Shown: positions 32,953-44,965 of the stretch, piece by piece | How positions within the stretch are numbered: the first letter of the stretch is position 1 | Layout of the letters: the number at the start of each line of letters is the position of its first letter | Notes under the pieces: generated by a model | What the model saw: only the letters and a program-made list of their open reading frames with translations | The model's database searches: none | Told to the model about the DNA's origin: nothing | Translations under genes and position numbers: made by a program | Origin: Liolophura sinensis | Taxonomy: Eukaryota; Mollusca; Polyplacophora; Chitonida; Chitonidae | NCBI RefSeq assembly: GCF_032854445.1 | Contig: NC_088305.1 | Span: forward strand, 13,397,606 to 13,461,605 | Direction: 5' to 3' | Length of the DNA: 64,000 nt

Positions 32953-33942
32953 TACTGTAAATGCCTTGTTATTCGCGTGGTACCAACCTTCGCTGATTTC
33001 TCGGCAAAAACATTTCCGAGACAGTTAGTGCCATCGAATACAAAACTCATGTAAGTATTTTGTTAATGTAGCATGCGTTACAGTTATAAATTAGTTAACA
33101 AGCACTACATTTCTAATACTTTTTCAAACACGTTAATTAGAAATACCTAATTAAAATGTATCCCGGCTTTCACAAATCCAGCTTAACTGATCTTCAGTTA
33201 ATCTGGCTTTCTTTTAAGGAGGCTTTGCTCCGTCTAAGTATCGCCGCATTGCGACGTTGCTGTTGTTGTTTATTTATTACCGCGATTAGAGACATACAAA
33301 TGGATAATTTGTACTGGGCTTGAGTACGTGATACGATATACATACAGTGAGAGAGGGTTTTGTTTTGATCGACTGTACTTGCCTTCCAGTCAGATCAGCA
33401 TTCCGACGCGCCGGATACATCGTTCAGGGGTTTCCGCACTACAAACTTCCTTTTCATAATGATGATTTCTGAGAAATTTACTCAAATTTGTCACAGTTCA
33501 CTCAAAGTTTCACTCACACTGCTGATGCATGAGAATGAAACAGTGGGATTTATTTATATCACATTTAATCCTTTGTCGTCTCCCGGAGTAAGTGACACGA
33601 ATATTTGCTCACGCAGTAGGTACGGGCTTCGTCTTATAAAGACTAACAGGCTTCAAAAGATTAAAATCTTAGGAGGATCGATTAACTTCCTTTCTCTGAT
33701 CAAGTTACTGTATTGTATATACTTTTTGTCACATCTTACAGGTACAAACAAGTTTAAATGATAACATTGTTACTTGAATGCTTACGTCGTTTATTAATTG
33801 ACGTTTCCGTATTAAAGTTTGATTTTCGTTTATCAGTTGTCCAAAAATTCTGCTAAGATCCGCGAAAGTTGATTCCCGCGAATGTGTCTTCTTACCAAAT
33901 CCGCGAAAGTTTATACCCGTGAATGAAAAGGCATTTACAGTA
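32953..33942. mobile_element. ~1 kb TIR element flanked by TA
   Basis: CTGTAAATGCCTT (from 32955) at the left matches AAGGCATTTACAG (to 33940) at the right in inverted orientation. TA lies just outside each end (32953-32954, 33941-33942). The inverted similarity continues for about 45 bp with TTCGCG and CTTTCGC(G)GATTT blocks, and the right side holds two copies of the CCGCGAAAGTTTATACCCG motif. The 986-bp interior has no transposase; its 100-codon frame (33459-33761) shows no catalytic motif. A non-autonomous DNA transposon inserting at TA is the best reading. Two separate inverted relics are the alternative. Confidence 0.62.
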
Positions 33943-34073
33943 TGCGATTGGTGCAGTTTAGCTTTTACTTTTCAAAAATATGTGTATAGATTCATATTTC
34001 AAATGCTGTCGAAGCGTTACAGTGCCTTCTTACACCTTGTTATGTGAAAATGCAAGAGTAATGCTACAACCAT

Positions 34074-34204
34074 CGTGTAAAGTAATAAACATTTCCGTGT
34101 AATGTAATAAACATTTCCGTGTAACGTAATAATCATTTCCCTGTAAAGTAATAAAACATTTCCGTGTAAAGTAATAAACATTTCCGTGTAAAGTAATAAA
34201 ATTT
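34074..34204. repeat. 22-bp minisatellite, about 6 copies
   Basis: Repeats of GTGTAAAGTAATAAACATTTCC with single-base changes and one extra A. Confidence 0.95.
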
Positions 34205-34482
34205 GCTGCTTCTTGTAATAAAACCAGTCGCTAAGTTTTGAAATAAAACTAGTCCTGCAGATGAAAGGACGACAAAGTTATAGTAAGGCCAGTCAAAGTA
34301 CAACTAGATTCAACTATATGCTGACAAAAGGGGCTTCAAAATTCACCGGCGTAGAGCAAACAACACAATCGGAATCAGTTTGCACATGGATTAGGCTAAA
34401 CTGTTTGCATAAAGCAAAAACTTACAAGTGATATAAATCTAGACAAATCATGTATTTTATACAGACACTTTTATGAGGCCAC

Positions 34483-34668
34483 ATATTTGTTTTAATCCTC
34501 TCCGGCCGTACGTGGTAAGGTCTGCCAGCAACCTGCGGATGGTCGTGGGTTTCCCCAGGCTCTGCCAGGTTTCCACCCACCATAATGCTGGCCGCCGTCG
34601 TATAAGTGAAATATTCTTGAGTACGACGTAAAACACCAATCAAATAAATAAATAAATATTTGTTTTAA
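34483..34668 (+). mobile_element. SINE-N, 5'-truncated, with perfect 13-bp target-site duplication
   Basis: Truncated in the body at TCCTCTCCGGCCG (34496) and ending in (AAAT)n. ATATTTGTTTTAA is found exactly at 34483-34495 and 34656-34668. The body is close to consensus. The perfect duplication and low divergence point to a recent insertion. Confidence 0.96.
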
Positions 34669-34825
34669 AAGCTAATGCAGCCATTATAAATCTCTGCCAT
34701 CTTTCTGTACTGAAGAATCCCAAAAGGATGGTCCTTCCTGAACAATAGCCCATATCCCGCCAGGTTAAGAACAACGAAGTGCTGTGCTTGCTGAAATATC
34801 ATTTCAAGATACGCAGTATAAATCC

Positions 34826-34884
34826 GTCGTATAAGTGAAATTATCTTGAGTACGGCGTAAACCACCCATGAAACCAATCAAACC
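34826..34884 (+). mobile_element. SINE-N 3' fragment
   Basis: CCGTCGTATAAGTGAAATTA, GAGTACGGCGTAAAC and a degraded CCAATCAAA tail remain. It sits about 160 bp from the 34483 copy in the same orientation. Confidence 0.75.
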
Positions 34885-35089
34885 AGTGTGAGTAGAAGCC
34901 GTGAGGATCAATGGAGAATATTTTTGAGTGAAATTTTAGCCTAAGAGATGCAAAGCCTCGAGTGGACAACCAAATTCACCTGAGTACAAGTTACATGAGA
35001 AATTACCCGAGAACACCATCTGTTGTGTCCAATACATATATACATATATATGTATCCTTAGTATTTTACGTTGTATTTCATTTTTTTAT

Positions 35090-35205
35090 GAAGACGAGGA
35101 GTCAATAGGTGTCTGCACATATGATGTTTACTCATGAGGCAGAGCGAGTCCGCCACTGAAGCATCATGCCGAAGACACCAGACATGACACCATACACATT
35201 CACTT
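35090..35205 (-). mobile_element. SINE-C subtype 2 fragment
   Basis: Matches the middle of the 29370 copy: GAGGCAGAGCGAGTCCG, CACTGAAGCATCATGCCGAA and AGACACCAGACATGACACC. Both ends are lost. Confidence 0.7.
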
Positions 35206-35884
35206 TATATACGAACAACGGGCCTATATAAAATGTATACCAGCAGACTTTGTTAGCCTCCATATCGGAGATATATGAGAACATTGTTCTTCTTAGTCCA
35301 GAACTGCTAATTCGATTGATTTCAGGTTTGATAAGTATATCCGCACCTTATGGGGTAAAGTTTAAACTTTTTTCAAATGAGCTGAGTACTGTGAAACTCT
35401 CTGCTGGTCGCTTATGTCACGTGATGACCTAATTTTGAGTACGGAATAAAAGGTAGACAGTTACATGTAGCTTGGTCCCCTGAAGGCGACATAGTTTTTG
35501 GCGATGGGCCGTTTACATTTGCATTTAAAACTCGTGCACCTGTGTTTTTTGTACACTTTAAAGGTCTTACATCCAAAAGCCATTAAAGATACTCTCTTAA
35601 AAACTGTGTGCGAGTCGCACACAGTACTGTGGCAAAATTTGACCAGCAGTTGGCATGTGTATCACGTATCACTGTGCATGTGTAAGTTTGCATAATGTTG
35701 TTTTTAGAGAGTTTAAAGTTGAAGTTTAGAGAGGATAAATACTTATTCGTGGTATTACTCTTAACTGGAACTATTGTGCCATTTGTAATTAGCAAGTTAA
35801 GAAGTTAAACATCAGCAAAATGTCAGATTCTATTTTCCTCATATACAGCACTTCACATACAAAAGAGAATGAAGTTTCTCCTGC

Positions 35885-35887
<3 letters not shown>
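35206..35887. other. Unassigned stretch
   Basis: No repeat family recognised. Frames 35250-35432 and 35583-35795 have no motifs. A 12-bp palindrome GTGCGAGTCGCAC lies near 35608. Confidence 0.45.
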
Positions 35888-35929
<42 letters not shown>

Positions 35930-35932
35930 TTT
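35888..35932. repeat. (TTTA)n microsatellite
   Basis: Eleven tandem TTTA units. The following sequence is not SINE-N, so if this began as a SINE tail the SINE itself is gone. Confidence 0.93.
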
Positions 35933-36115
35933 CGGGCTTACTTAATGAGCCTCAGTGCTGCTCTAATTCTACAAACTTTGAAGTTGAAATGGTTGTCATT
36001 TGTTGTAATAATTCTGTGACACCGGAATTGGTCGGGGAAATAAAATTCAACAAACGTCATAGTGTTCTTAAACAGATGACTGCTGGGCAGCAATAAAAAC
36101 TGCATGCAACTCTCG

Positions 36116-36343
36116 CTTTATTTATTTATTTTTTCTGTCGGCGTTTTGCGCCATAGTCAAGGATATTTCAATTATACGACGGCAGGAGGAAACCGGCAGG
36201 CCGTTGCTGGCAGGCCTCCCCACTTACGGCCGGAGAAGAAGCCTGCATGAGCTGGACTTGAACTCACAGCGGCCGCATTGGTAAGAGGCTCCTGGGTCAT
36301 TCCGCTGCGCTAGTACGCTACCCACCTCGGCCACGGAGGTCAC
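36116..36343 (-). mobile_element. SINE-N with internal deletion
   Basis: The tRNA head (GCCACGGAGGTC at right) and (AAAT)n tail (left) are both present. The body lost about 50 bp between CGACGGC and GGAGGAAACC and around CCGGC. The B-box region GAGTTCAAGTCC is intact on the minus strand. Confidence 0.9.
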
Positions 36344-36418
36344 TCAGTTCTGGTTATAAGGTTTTATGGTAATTATGAGCTTTGTTTAAAGAATAGTAAC
36401 TGTACCATCCGCGTAATC

Positions 36419-36682
36419 ACAGGATTGTAATAACAGAAATGTAGTAAGGAAAGATAGATGTAATAACCCGAAGCGTTACAGCAGAAATCAACTGTTAGAA
36501 GTGTAATAACAGAAATACGGTAAGGGAAGTGTAATAAGATATATGTAATACCGGAAGTGTAACAGCAGAAAGCAACCGACATCAGTGTAATAACAGAAAT
36601 ACGATAAGGGAAGTGTAATAAGATATATGTAATACCGGAAGTGTAACAGCAGAAATCAACTGACAGCAGTGTAATAACAACC
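36419..36682. repeat. 84-bp tandem repeat, about 3 copies
   Basis: Units at 36501-36584 and 36585-36668 differ at few positions and share GTGTAATAACAGAAATACGG and AGATATATGTAATACCGGAA. A diverged 82-bp unit precedes them and a partial one follows. Each unit itself contains recurrent GTGTAA(T/C)A blocks. Confidence 0.93.
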
Positions 36683-38059
36683 TTACATCGTGGAGCGTTA
36701 CTTATTGTGAAGTTGAAATCCTGATCTGTAAATTAATATAAACAATGACATGATGCATCCCATAATCGCATCAGATACACAGCCTTTGTGTATATATATA
36801 CACACATACAGTTATTCATCTGTCAAATTGTTGTATTCACCAAATGGGTCACAATATATAAGTCACGGCTTATTGGGGTCCCAACGATTACAAAATAAAG
36901 ACTATATGAAAAAAAACAGCCTTTGTGTTGGTGATGATAAACAATGTGGCGCTTACATATGTTCACAGAAAAAAAACCCCTGAGGTTGTGTAACGCTTTA
37001 CCATGGGTACTATTTGATATGTCTTTTAAATGTGCCAGTAGCAGCATGTTTGCTGTGGTTACAATAATCGTACCCTGACCAACAACTGTTACTTGAAGAT
37101 TATTTGCTGTAAGCGATGTGCCTCTGGCACTTGTTTATTTAGTGATCGGTAAGTGTCTTGGAGGTTAAACAAAAAAAATAGAAACATCCCACTGACCATG
37201 TGATCCCATCTTATTGGTCATCAAACCTTGTCTATAGGACCAATGAAATGTTAGATGTTACACGATATGGGTGCACGTGCACGCGAACACATGCCCCTGT
37301 TACCGGTAGTACTCCTACGGAAAGAGGCGGCTTCGAATGTGCATTCCACACTTAACTGACCAGAAAGTTTGGCGCCAAATCAAGGCCAATCTTGCATAAT
37401 GTTTTTAATATTCAATATAGACTATGATTTATGGCGAGAAAGTTAAGTAACGGCATGTTTGTGGGTGGGTGGGCGGGCAATGTTGGAGCGCATAAAACGA
37501 ACATATGTTATGCTATCAAGAAAACATCGCCTGATCGTCACGTAACATGCCGCGTGAAGCCAGTCTATAAAAACACGTGATGGAACGATCCCTGTAATAA
37601 ATAGAAGTAAAGCTAGGTACGAAAGGCAGATCGAAATCTTCAAACTGAGAGAAGAACAGCTTTTAATGGTGAGAATTTTCATTCTTTCTTTATTGTTACA
37701 TCAGGAGACATCAATGACATCAAAATGTCATTCGCATATAATATTAGTGGAACAACTTATGACGGCCTTATTTAATTGTGATACACTTTTTTCGATTTAT
37801 TTTTGTTTTTAAGACATTCTGTGTAATATTATTGATCAAAGTTTCATTTTTTGACAAATACACTCACATGTATGTGTACTTGGTTTATGGCTTCCCTGGA
37901 ACCATGCCCTTCAACTAAATTACAAACAAGCTACAACTCAAGAACTGATAATCTTATTACCAGCTGCGCAGATGTCTGCAGTTACGTAAGATTGAAGTTC
38001 TTAACAGACAATGCTTTTGTGAATATGAATGCGCATCCTGAATTATTTTTGCAGTTCCC
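36683..38059. other. Unassigned stretch
   Basis: No repeat family or exon recognised. Frames of 70-79 codons show no motif. Confidence 0.45.
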
Positions 38060-38232
38060 GTGAAAGTTGCTAGTCTTTTAAGCATTTAAAATGAACAGCT
38101 AGAATAAAATCCAAACTGAGGTGAATTGACAAGAGGCCGTATTTCACCAGTTGCGCTTGATCATTTGCCAACTATCACACTGTCGTTGCTGTACATCTGG
38201 TTTTGCTTTCTGTGTTGTACGTCTTTTATGTT
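38060..38232 (+). repeat. Family B dispersed repeat, core part
   Basis: Begins at AAGCATTTAAAATGAACAGC, includes AGAGGCCGTATTTCACCAGT and TTGCCAACTATCACACTGTC, and ends TGTTGTACGTCTTTTA. The upstream third of the family is missing. Confidence 0.85.
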
Positions 38233-38355
38233 TATTATACGCTTGGAGCAATCGAATAATAGAAACTTTACGTCAATTGTTTTAATGAAAACGGTCTAAT
38301 TAAAATATAATTTTTTCTAAAGTTTGAGCCTATGATGAAAAGCTTTGAGTGATTG

Positions 38356-38419
38356 AGAGGGATCCATTACGGTTTTAGAGGGATCCATTACGGTTCCAGA
38401 GGGATCCATTACGGTTTCG
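38356..38419. repeat. 21-bp minisatellite, 3 copies
   Basis: Three units of GAGGGATCCATTACGGTT plus three variable bases. It abuts family E copy 3. Confidence 0.92.
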
Positions 38420-38424
38420 TGAGT

Positions 38425-38612
38425 TTTTCCATCACTGAGATCTGCTGACTGCTCCTCTTTTTATGTATCTGCCCTAGTTTCAAACTTTATATACTCTCTA
38501 GTTCTTTGGTGGTTTGTGTTGAACGTAGTTTTGGAAATTGACCTTGCGATTATTAATCTTGGGCGTCCATTTTGGTTGACGGTTGGTATACGAATGTCGG
38601 ATTTGTCGCCTA
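38425..38612 (+). repeat. Family E dispersed repeat, copy 3
   Basis: Shares TAGTTCTTTGGTGGTTTGTG, GACCTTGCGATTATTAATCT-like sequence, GGGCGTCCA and TTGGTTGACGGTTGGTATAC with the 18417 copy. It shows no reading frame conserved between copies. Confidence 0.8.
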
Positions 38613-41390
38613 GACCAAGTAGTTGAGAAAATAGTTTGTTAAAGGCTTTAGAAAACACTAACGTGCAGTACATGTCAGGAAAAAGACAACTGGACACTTT
38701 ACATAGAAATTGTTCGACTTTTAGAATGTATTCAATCTAGTAAATTACATTTTAACTTTGGATTCTGTGGTAGCCTTTTCTGGCCACATAAGGACCATTG
38801 GCATCATAGCAGATTATTTTCGCCTAATACACAAAGCCTTCCAGTTTTCATCATTCTAAATGCATATACATACAGATCTGGAAATTCACGCGACAAATAG
38901 AGGAGCAACAGGATCGAACTATTTTAAGGCAAACTATGGATGTGACGTCATTACACACCGCTGTATAATCTGATGTTTTTAAACATTTTCACTCGATAAA
39001 AAAATTCCACAAATACATCGGAGCGTTTTCCTGAACAGTGATTAGTGGTATATTAGCTGACATATTCTTAAGTTTAGTGTTTTCTTTTTCTTTAACATTG
39101 GTAAGAGTAGGCAGAGGTGTAACTCACAAGGTCCTGTTCTAGTTTTAAAAAAGGATTTCCGTTTACAAGACTCATTGAGTAGTGCAGATATAATTTCTTC
39201 CCGTTGAATATCCTGAATGTAATGTTTAGTGTAACCATTAGATAACTGTATCATATATCATAGATGACTGTAATGATATATGATACCGTTGATTCGAAAC
39301 GTATACACATATTGTGAGCATACATAACGTTATGTGAAAGATTTTTTACAATTTGCATAACTGCTTCAGAGACAAAGAGTGATATCACACCGACCCCTGG
39401 TTCACCTTACGTATGAGAATGACATGAACCGTTTACATTAGGGCATCTCACATACGGTACATCACTATCTGAGAACGATGCGTCTTTTATGACCGATTGT
39501 GGTTTAAAAGACGACTAAAATCTTTCCGTCGTTGCATTTTACCCCGGATAATAATCGTCGACAACGTGAATGAAATTGAATTGAGTTTCATGTTTAGAAT
39601 TTTGACATCGGCTTTTTAGAGACGATTTTAAAGAAAAGTAATAATTATTCAATCTTCCGATTACACAACAATCATTTTAATGAAATACACACATATGTGT
39701 TATTACATTATGGGATTTGTGTTCAAGCTATAGCGTTTGTTTCGGACAGGCTCTAAATCTTCGCATTACTTAATAAGAATGAGCAAGAGCACCCTTCACA
39801 AGAAAAAATAACATTTATCGTCGTGTGTTTGTCACGGCGTGAGAGGTAGCCAAGCTCCCTAGCTTCACTCGGCTGCATTGGAAAGTGGGGCAAATGACTA
39901 TGTTAAAATACTTTATCTCCTACAAAAGAATTCACACTGTGCTAGGTACTACATGTCAAGGCCATCCGGCGTGGATTCGCTCTGTGCGGTAAATCTCACA
40001 GCGTGCAGAGAACAAATTCTACTGCCTCTTCTACAGTCACGTTTAACGCACTGTTTTTGGAAAACTTCCAGCAAGGTGCAGAGAAGTTTGTACGATGTTT
40101 TTCGAACACTGTGTTCATTTCTTTTTAAAGTTTTAACTACATATCATAGTTTAAGTCCCTATGCATTCGGCTTGTGAAGTTATATGTATAACTTATGTAG
40201 CATCTTCATAGCTTTTGTTCTGGTGTTTTGTGTCATCGCGTTTAATGTTTACTGTGGTTTGAAAGGCATTGTAACAAACTGGTATCAGTCGTCAAACGTA
40301 GTGGCCCTCCCGGGTCTGTAATTGCGCGACCAGTTTCCTTAACGACGTCATTCATGAACCAGCCAAGAACTAAAGAAACTATACAAAGTAAGCAATCAAC
40401 AGTTTTCAGTGGTAATGGCTAGACGCAAGTCATTCTCTAGCCTCTAGGCGTGGAAAAATTATTTAGCACTCAAGTCCTGAACCACGACAGTAAGTAAAGT
40501 TTCCGTTAGTCAAATTTATTCATTGACTGTTCCTATGTCCAACTGGAAGACTTTTATCAGCGTGCACGATGCACGATTCACAACCCATACTGAGCAGACC
40601 TTCGACACTATTATGAAGCGGAGGGCAACAGATTCTGGACATACCGATTATATTTACTTACAAGAGAAATGTACCATGTGTTGAAAATTTAAGACACTGT
40701 CAAGTGCAGGTGTCCATGCTTCTCGTTTAACCAGAACGATTCACTTTGTGTCCTAACGACAATGAAGCTGACAACAGATGTTTGTTTAACGCCTATGCCT
40801 ACACACACCCCATCGTAATAGATAGTAACCGAGATATTAAAACATCCCCGAACACAACAAATAACCACATACACATAACTGCCTTAACAACTAATCTAAG
40901 GTCGAACGTCAGCGACTCCGAGGTTTGCATAAGGGCCCTTTTTATGTAGGTGATCTTGTCTATTTTAAGAAAAGTGCCAAAGGGACCGCCCCCTCTCCCT
41001 TAACATGGATCGCCTCAGCGAATGTCATTTCAGGCAGATTAATAGTTTCTGTCACCTGGGAAGAAATGATGATCTACATTAGCTATTACCCCGGCTAGCG
41101 GCAATCACAAAGGTCACGGGGTTACGCCGCGGGTCTCAATTCTTTCTGGCTGTCATCTGCTCTGATGTAAATCATACCACTTCCAAATCAGACATAAACG
41201 TGTTTATTTGTGAAAATTGCGCCCATCACCGTGTCTAATACATGTACACGAGCCTGTCTTTACTACAGCCGTGGGTTTAGATAACGAACTGTTTTACACC
41301 ACCGTCGGAAGCTGCGGGATCGGGGATACTGATACTGACTCGCAGAGAGCACCCGCTTAACCAAGTCTGGGCCTCAGGTAGGATTTCTTT
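38613..41390. other. Long unassigned stretch with motif D
   Basis: The largest stretch (2.8 kb) without a recognised repeat, apart from motif D at 40397-40429 (CAACAGTTTTCAGTGGTAAT). The 99-codon frame 39878-40177 (+) has mixed composition but no known domain. Intron or intergenic DNA are both possible. Confidence 0.5.
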
Positions 41391-41752
41391 GAATGAGTGA
41401 GTGCTTAGGGTTTAATGTCGCACTTAACAATTTTTCAGTCATATACCGACGAAGGCGTCCTTAGAGTGCATATGCGTGTAATATGACTCTTTGTTCCAGG
41501 ACGGATTTCCACCACTCTTTTATCTAGTGCTGCTTCACTGAGGCAAGTAGGCCTAAGCCGCCCCGCCCGAGCCATTATACTGATACGGGTCAACCAGTCG
41601 TCGCACTATCCCCTTAATGCTGAACGCCGAGCGAGGAAGCTACAACTTACTCTTTTAAGGTCTTAGGTGTGACCCCACCCAGGGCTGACCCAGGATTGAC
41701 TCTGGAGCGCCTCCGAAACGGATGCTCTATCAATTGAGCCATCGAAAACCGT
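41391..41752 (-). mobile_element. SINE-C, full-length type copy
   Basis: On the minus strand the head reads TGGCTCAATTGATAGAGCAT (A box) and GAGTCAATCCTGGGTCAGCC (B box) with a TTCGGAG loop holding CGG at the anticodon position. The body runs through CTCTTTTATCTAGTGCTGC (given strand) to the GGGTTTAATGTCGCACTTAA end and a GAGTGAGTG tail. At about 360 bp it is the best reference copy here. Confidence 0.92.
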
Positions 41753-42019
41753 GTACATCGAGATAATCATGAATTACTTTCTCTAGGCATCTTGGTCTTC
41801 ATAGACTTCACGATGAGGTCACACCTATCCGTCTCTTTGGCGGCAGCATCACTTCCTGGGCGAGTTACCCTGCTGCCAGCATGTTTCATATAAGAATGTT
41901 ACATCTAAACTGAGAGGAGCTCACCCTTACACTGTATGGATGTGTGGCCTATAACAAGGACGAAGTTTTCTTTCAATGTAGCAGACAGGTCACATTAGTA
42001 TCGACACCACCAGATTTGG

Positions 42020-42235
42020 AAGAGCAGTGAAACCAGAGCAGCGATGACAGTGTATAGCTGGCAATTGGTCACAGGTAATCGGTAAATAACAGCAAATTAC
42101 ACGCCCCTTTGGCTTAAGCAGAATTAGGTTAAAAATGCAGTGATGTTAATTGCAACTTATTAGACGTCACTGGTTTAAAATTACTCAAGATGCTGTGCTG
42201 TAATGATGCTGTAATTACAATAGCATTCCAACCGA
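42020..42235 (-). repeat. Family B with internal deletion
   Basis: Contains AGAGCAGCGATGACAGTGT, then skips from ATCGGTAAATA to CAGCAAATTACACGCCCCTT, and continues with AAAAATGCAGTGATGTTAAT and ATTAGACGTCACTG. The far end is better kept than in most copies. Confidence 0.85.
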
Positions 42236-42506
42236 GAATTTGTACAGGATGTGACAAACTGATTTACAACCGACTGTCTGCCTGCATGTTAACCAGTCTC
42301 CGATGTTTTCTGTATTAGCTCTGTGTGGTTGTACTGGAGACCTATCTCTGTTTGGGATTGTTGCTGTGAAAAGATGCCACGTCGTCGCTTTCTGTTTTAT
42401 GGTTCCAATCTGTGATTCAATGCTCAGCCATAATTTAGTTGTTGTCTAGAAATGAAGTTCGAATACCTTTAAATGAAAAGTCAAGGTTCACGCCGATCGT
42501 CAAAAT

Positions 42507-42828
42507 AAGTGAGTGAGTGCTTAGGGCTTAACGTCGTACTTAACAAGTTTTCTATCACATGACGACGAAGGAGTCCTCAGAGTGTATGTACGGATAATGT
42601 GTACCCTTGTTGCAGGACGGTTTTCCGCTGTTCTTTTATCTAGAGCTGCTTCACTGAGACGACTCACCGAAGGCAAGTAAGTCGCCCCACCCGAACCATT
42701 ATACTGGTACGGGTCGACCAGTCATTGCACTATCCCCTTAATGCTGAACGCCAAGCGAGGAAGCTACAACTTACTCTTTTAAGGTCTTAGGTGTTACCCG
42801 ATCAGGATTGAACCTGGTCGGGTCACAG
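42507..42828 (-). mobile_element. SINE-C, truncated at the head
   Basis: The tail GAGTGAGTGCTTAGGGC and the complete body are present. On the minus strand the element begins near the B box, the A-box half being lost. It lies about 750 bp from the 41391 copy in the same orientation. Confidence 0.9.
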
Positions 42829-42853
42829 GTCTTTATTTGTGTATTCTAAAAAG

Positions 42854-43135
42854 TTTTGTTACACGCTGGTCCCAAGTTATGTAGTCTATACCTGTGACAG
42901 CTTGTAACATACCGGCCCCAAGCTGTAAAATCTCTGCACGCTAGTAACATACCGGCCCCAAGCTGTAAAATCTCTGCAGGCTAGTAACATACCTGTCGCA
43001 ATCTGTAAACTCTATGCAGGTTTGTAGCATACCAGTCTCATACTGTACATACTATGCAGGGGTGCAACATACCGGTCTCAAGCTGTAAAGTCTATACCCG
43101 TTATAACACACTGATATCAATCTTTGCAATGTATC
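42854..43135. repeat. 40-bp tandem repeat, about 7 copies
   Basis: Two adjacent units (42905, 42945) are nearly identical (TAACATACCGGCCCCAAGCT + GTAAAATCTCTGCACGCTAG). The outer units are progressively diverged. Confidence 0.93.
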
Positions 43136-44548
43136 CCTGCTGGAAACAGTTGTAACTGTTCACGGAATTGTGGGCGAGGTGTCATGGGCTCTCCGGAGGG
43201 ACAACTTTGCGTCGTTCTTCCCATTTAAAGTGTTAGAGATATCTATCGAAAACAGAGCATTCACACTTTCAAGCTACACATTAATACAAGCCACTCTGTC
43301 CACGAAATCAGGATGGCGATATTTCCATACTTAATATGTTGTAAGTACATATATATACAGCTGACCTTTCCAGCTTACGTAGATGACAACAAATCGCTCG
43401 TTTCCGCGATCATCAAATAAACGACCGTCAAATAAAAGACCAGCTCTACCAATTGGTGCGTAGCATCGCCCTTTGTTATCCGTTGGTCATATCACCAAGA
43501 TCAGAACCATACTCCACGCCCACTTTACAACACTACCACCACTAGACATACTTAGGTACGTAGGCATAGCCGCAAAACTAATATCCTTGCGCTGAGCTAT
43601 AATCAGAGTTCATCAATAAAATTATTTCAGGTGTTGTGCATACTTTAGGTAAAGCGAATGCTTGTGTATAAAGCATTATAAGAAACAACAGTTGATACAG
43701 AAATTTTGTGTTTTCTTACCTCCCTTTCTGCTTCATCACCGTGACCCTAGTGACCTCGACGTTGATCAAGATTTCTGTACAAATTTTGCTAGTGGTGGCA
43801 GTGATGGAGAGCGACACATGCGCTGTATGGATTAAAACAAGAGAGCCTTAAAGGTAATATTTTGTAAACATCAACACAACGGCTAGCTTCGAGGTATGAC
43901 CTGCGCACCAGTGTCAATCTGACCCACAAACCCAGAGCAAACGGAACATTTAACAATAGTGTATATTTCAGTTTGTCAGCAGTTTTGACCCACTACTAAA
44001 ATTGTGTTGACTTGTTATGTTGTACTGAAGATAAAACGTCATTTCATTAAATTTATATATTTTTGGGTAAATATTTTTTGTATTTTTGAGTAAATGTTTA
44101 TGCGGTGTTTCTAGAGTTTAATGTCAGCGTAATAGAATTAATGTATAATATATAAAAGTAACGATATCATCGTCGTCTGTCAAGCCGACGGATGTAGGAT
44201 TTGAACCCTTGACAACAAAGTAGCAACGCTCAAAACCAACTGTAATTTGGTATTAAACTAGGTCATATAACACATGCAAACGCATGGTTCTACATTTCTC
44301 TGGTATGTTTCATCGACCGAATGGATATATCCCAGCCTCGCTGATGATTGACCCTGACAGTAGACTAAACAGAAATATTTGCCATAAGTGGTCGAATGTT
44401 AGAGCCAAGTGTAGTGGAAGCATGGATGTGTAGGTATTTTCCAAGATATATATATATACGATACCCTAGTGCCTTGTGATTTTATATACGTGAACATTTA
44501 TGTTATAGCGGATAGAAGAGCATTAAATATATTTAAAGACAGACGGCG
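43136..44548. other. Unassigned stretch
   Basis: No repeat family or exon recognised. GGATTTGAACCCTTGACAAC near 44200 looks like a minus-strand B-box region but has no SINE body. Confidence 0.45.
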
Positions 44549-44784
44549 TACACCCAAAAAATTAATCTGTCAGTTTTAACACAAAGTGTGTTGTTTGAGT
44601 GCTGCTAGAATGTATTCTGTTATTATAACATAATATTAAACATAATATCCTGTTAGTCTATCTTAGAATCTAATGTTAAATTAACAGAATACGCGTGTTA
44701 TATTTAACAGAACAATCTGCTGCAATAACAGAATACATTCTAACATCACTTTCTAGTCAAATTGACAGATTAATTGTTTAAGGG
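44549..44784. mobile_element. MITE with ~28-bp terminal inverted repeats
   Basis: The left end CACCCAAAAAATTAATCTGT (44551) pairs with the right end ACAGATTAATTGTTTAAGGG (to 44784). TA precedes the left end. The interior is itself palindromic: AGAATGTATTCTGTTATT near 44610 pairs with AATAACAGAATACATTCT near 44740. There is no frame. It directly abuts family B at 44785. Related to the 63443 element. Confidence 0.85.
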
Positions 44785-44965
44785 CAGAGAGTAAAACCAA
44801 AGTTGTGGCGATAGTGTGATGGCTGGCAAGCCGTTACACGTAACCGGTGAAATACGGCGTCTTGTCAATTTACCCCAGTCAGAGTTTATGTCAAAATTGT
44901 GTACTGCAACGTATACATCCTCTAGCACCATGGCTCAAGCAGAATGACGTGATAAATATTTTAAA
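44785..44965 (-). repeat. Family B dispersed repeat next to MITE
   Basis: Contains GAGAGTAAAACCAAAGTTGT, TACACGTAACCGGTGAAATA and TAGCACCATGGCTCAAGCAG. The 44549 MITE ends exactly at its boundary. Confidence 0.87.

Noticed and set aside
33459-33761. Transposase within the TA-flanked element
   Set aside because: The 100-codon frame shows no DDE/DDD spacing or helix-turn-helix pattern I can recognise, and is far too short.
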